Shown here piece after piece: positions 11,743 to 12,248 of a DNA stretch of 12,248 nucleotides; the first letter of the stretch is position 1; the number at the start of each line of letters is the position of its first letter. This stretch comes from Patescibacteria group bacterium (GTDB lineage Bacteria > Patescibacteriota > Patescibacteriia > 2-12-FULL-60-25): positions 1 through 12,248 of the forward strand of contig JAHIUG010000082.1 in assembly GCA_018817245.1 (NCBI GenBank), read 5' to 3'. Made by a program: the position numbers and the translations under genes. The notes below the pieces were generated by a model. That model had not been told where the DNA came from. It did no database searches and saw nothing but the letters and a program-made list of their open reading frames with translations.

Positions 11743-12246
11743 TTACTTAGGATTTGCGACTAGGACAAGAAGATTCCCGTCTTTGTCGAATCCAACCGGG
11801 AAGTTGCCAGCGAACCACAAGTCGAGGAGCGGCTGGAACTTGGCAGCCTCTTCCAGCTTGTCTGCCAAGATGAAACCGCATGAGTAAAATAGCGAATCCC
11901 TGAGCGAAGACCAGAGCGAAACCCTGAGCGAAGCCCTGAGCGAATCCCAGAGCGAAGACCAGAGCGAAGCCCTGAGCGAATCCCAGAGCGAAGTCCTGAG
12001 CGAATCCTCGAGCGAATCCCAGAGCGAAGTCCTGAGCGAATCCTCGAGCGAATCCCAGAGCGAAGCCTTGAGCGAATCCCAGAGCGAAGCCTTGAGCGAA
12101 TCCCAGAGCGAAGCCTTGAGCGAAGTCCTGAGCGAATCCTTGAGCGAATCCTTGAGCGAATCAAATTCGCGCCCTGTGAATACCCTCACGCCGGAAATTT
12201 CTTTCCAAAAGATAACTTTTTTGGCTTGCTCTTCCAGATCAGGCAG
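11743..12246 (-). CDS. Tetrapeptide-repeat protein 2 (5' end outside window)
   Basis: The frame is open to the window edge. Beyond the GTG at 12189 it continues LPDLEEQAKKVIFWKEISGV, matching LPDLEERIRNVVFWRDTLDV of the neighbouring paralogue, so the true start lies outside and the GTG is internal. The visible part has about 23 tetrapeptides (DSLK, DSLR, ASLW, DSLW, TSLW, DSLE), then the C-terminal domain (YSCGFILADKLEEAAKFQPL, LDLWFAGNFPVGFDKDGN), about 90% identical to that of paralogue 1. Position 4 of the tetrad includes Lys and Glu here but is mainly Arg/Trp in paralogue 1. No signal peptide or membrane segment is seen. Function unknown. Confidence 0.78.
   Translation of the reverse strand: MPDLEEQAKKVIFWKEISGVRVFTGREFDSLKDSLKDSLRTSLKASLWDSLKASLWDSLKASLWDSLEDSLRTSLWDSLEDSLRTSLWDSLRASLWSSLWDSLRASLRVSLWSSLRDSLFYSCGFILADKLEEAAKFQPLLDLWFAGNFPVGFDKDGNLLVLVANPK
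11890..12164. repeat. 12-bp tandem repeats with 36-bp and 24-bp higher-order units, coding
   Basis: About 23 units of 12 bp. Two exact 36-bp blocks (11974-12009, 12010-12045) are followed by three exact 24-bp blocks (12046-12069, 12070-12093, 12094-12117), showing stepwise amplification at two scales. Confidence 0.9.
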
Positions 12247-12248
12247 CG

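Noticed and set aside
11760..12164. Arg-Ser-Gly-Ile/Leu repeat ORF (and its counterpart at 11010-11435)
   Set aside because: It is an alternative frame of the 12-bp repeat. It has no conserved ends or start signal, whereas the Ser-Leu frame has conserved flanking domains, a promoter and a ribosome binding site.
11175..12164. CRISPR-like regular repeats
   Set aside because: Units are 12 bp, contiguous and coding, with no spacers and no cas genes.
1..12248. tRNA or rRNA genes
   Set aside because: No cloverleaf with a GGTTCRANTCC-type T-loop and no rRNA segments were recognised on reading both strands; a tRNAscan-SE run would settle this.

Overview
The window looks like part of a bacterial chromosome, most likely from a Patescibacteria/CPR-type or similar uncultured lineage. 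That placement is an inference from style: short genes, many orphan small proteins, and dense dispersed palindromic repeats of the GTCATCC...GGATGACA and CCTGCCGGTAGGCAGG types. No rRNA, tRNA or other taxonomic marker is present.

Left part (1-2327, + strand): a compact co-directional run. It holds the C-terminal end of a beta-CASP metallo-beta-lactamase-fold RNase, overlapped by 4 nt (ATGA) by an EamA/DMT-type permease, followed 5 nt later by a membrane-anchored clan-A (GH5/GH42-like) glycoside hydrolase. A REP-like GGGGTCTGACCCC remnant zone follows (2331-2485). Other recognisable + strand genes are a DEDDy 3'-5' exonuclease (3090-3671), a multi-pass membrane protein (4613-5245), and rmuC overlapping a SanA/YdcF-like DUF218 gene (8604-10305).

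Interspersed, mostly on the - strand, are ten small orphan genes: 2588-2833 (+), then 3974-4372, 5303-5695, 5692-5943, 6075-6527, 6758-7447, 7623-8384, 10394-10870, 11026-11634 and 11743-12246 (the last runs off the window). They look like self-contained expression cassettes. Wherever the upstream region is visible there is a near-consensus TTGAC(A/C)-N17-TAnnnn promoter with exactly 17 bp spacing and a strong AAGGAGG-type ribosome binding site, and most have a rho-independent terminator. The recognisable + strand genes lack this; two of them (4613, 8604) appear leaderless.

Three of the small genes form a new-looking membrane-protein family with a shared C-terminal I-x-V-P-P-x-E motif and acidic tail. 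Two others are tandem paralogues built from about 20 tetrapeptide (D/A)SL(R/W) repeats encoded by 12-bp DNA repeats.

The same promoter type also drives a non-coding stretch (about 3778-3928, - strand) that ends in a terminator. It can form a 13-bp stem closed by G.U wobbles only on that strand, so I read it as an independent, undescribed small RNA.

Dispersed palindromic repeats mark the cassette borders. They have entered two 5' leaders, appear to encode the C-terminal tails of two proteins, and seem to supply the -35 box of two + strand genes.
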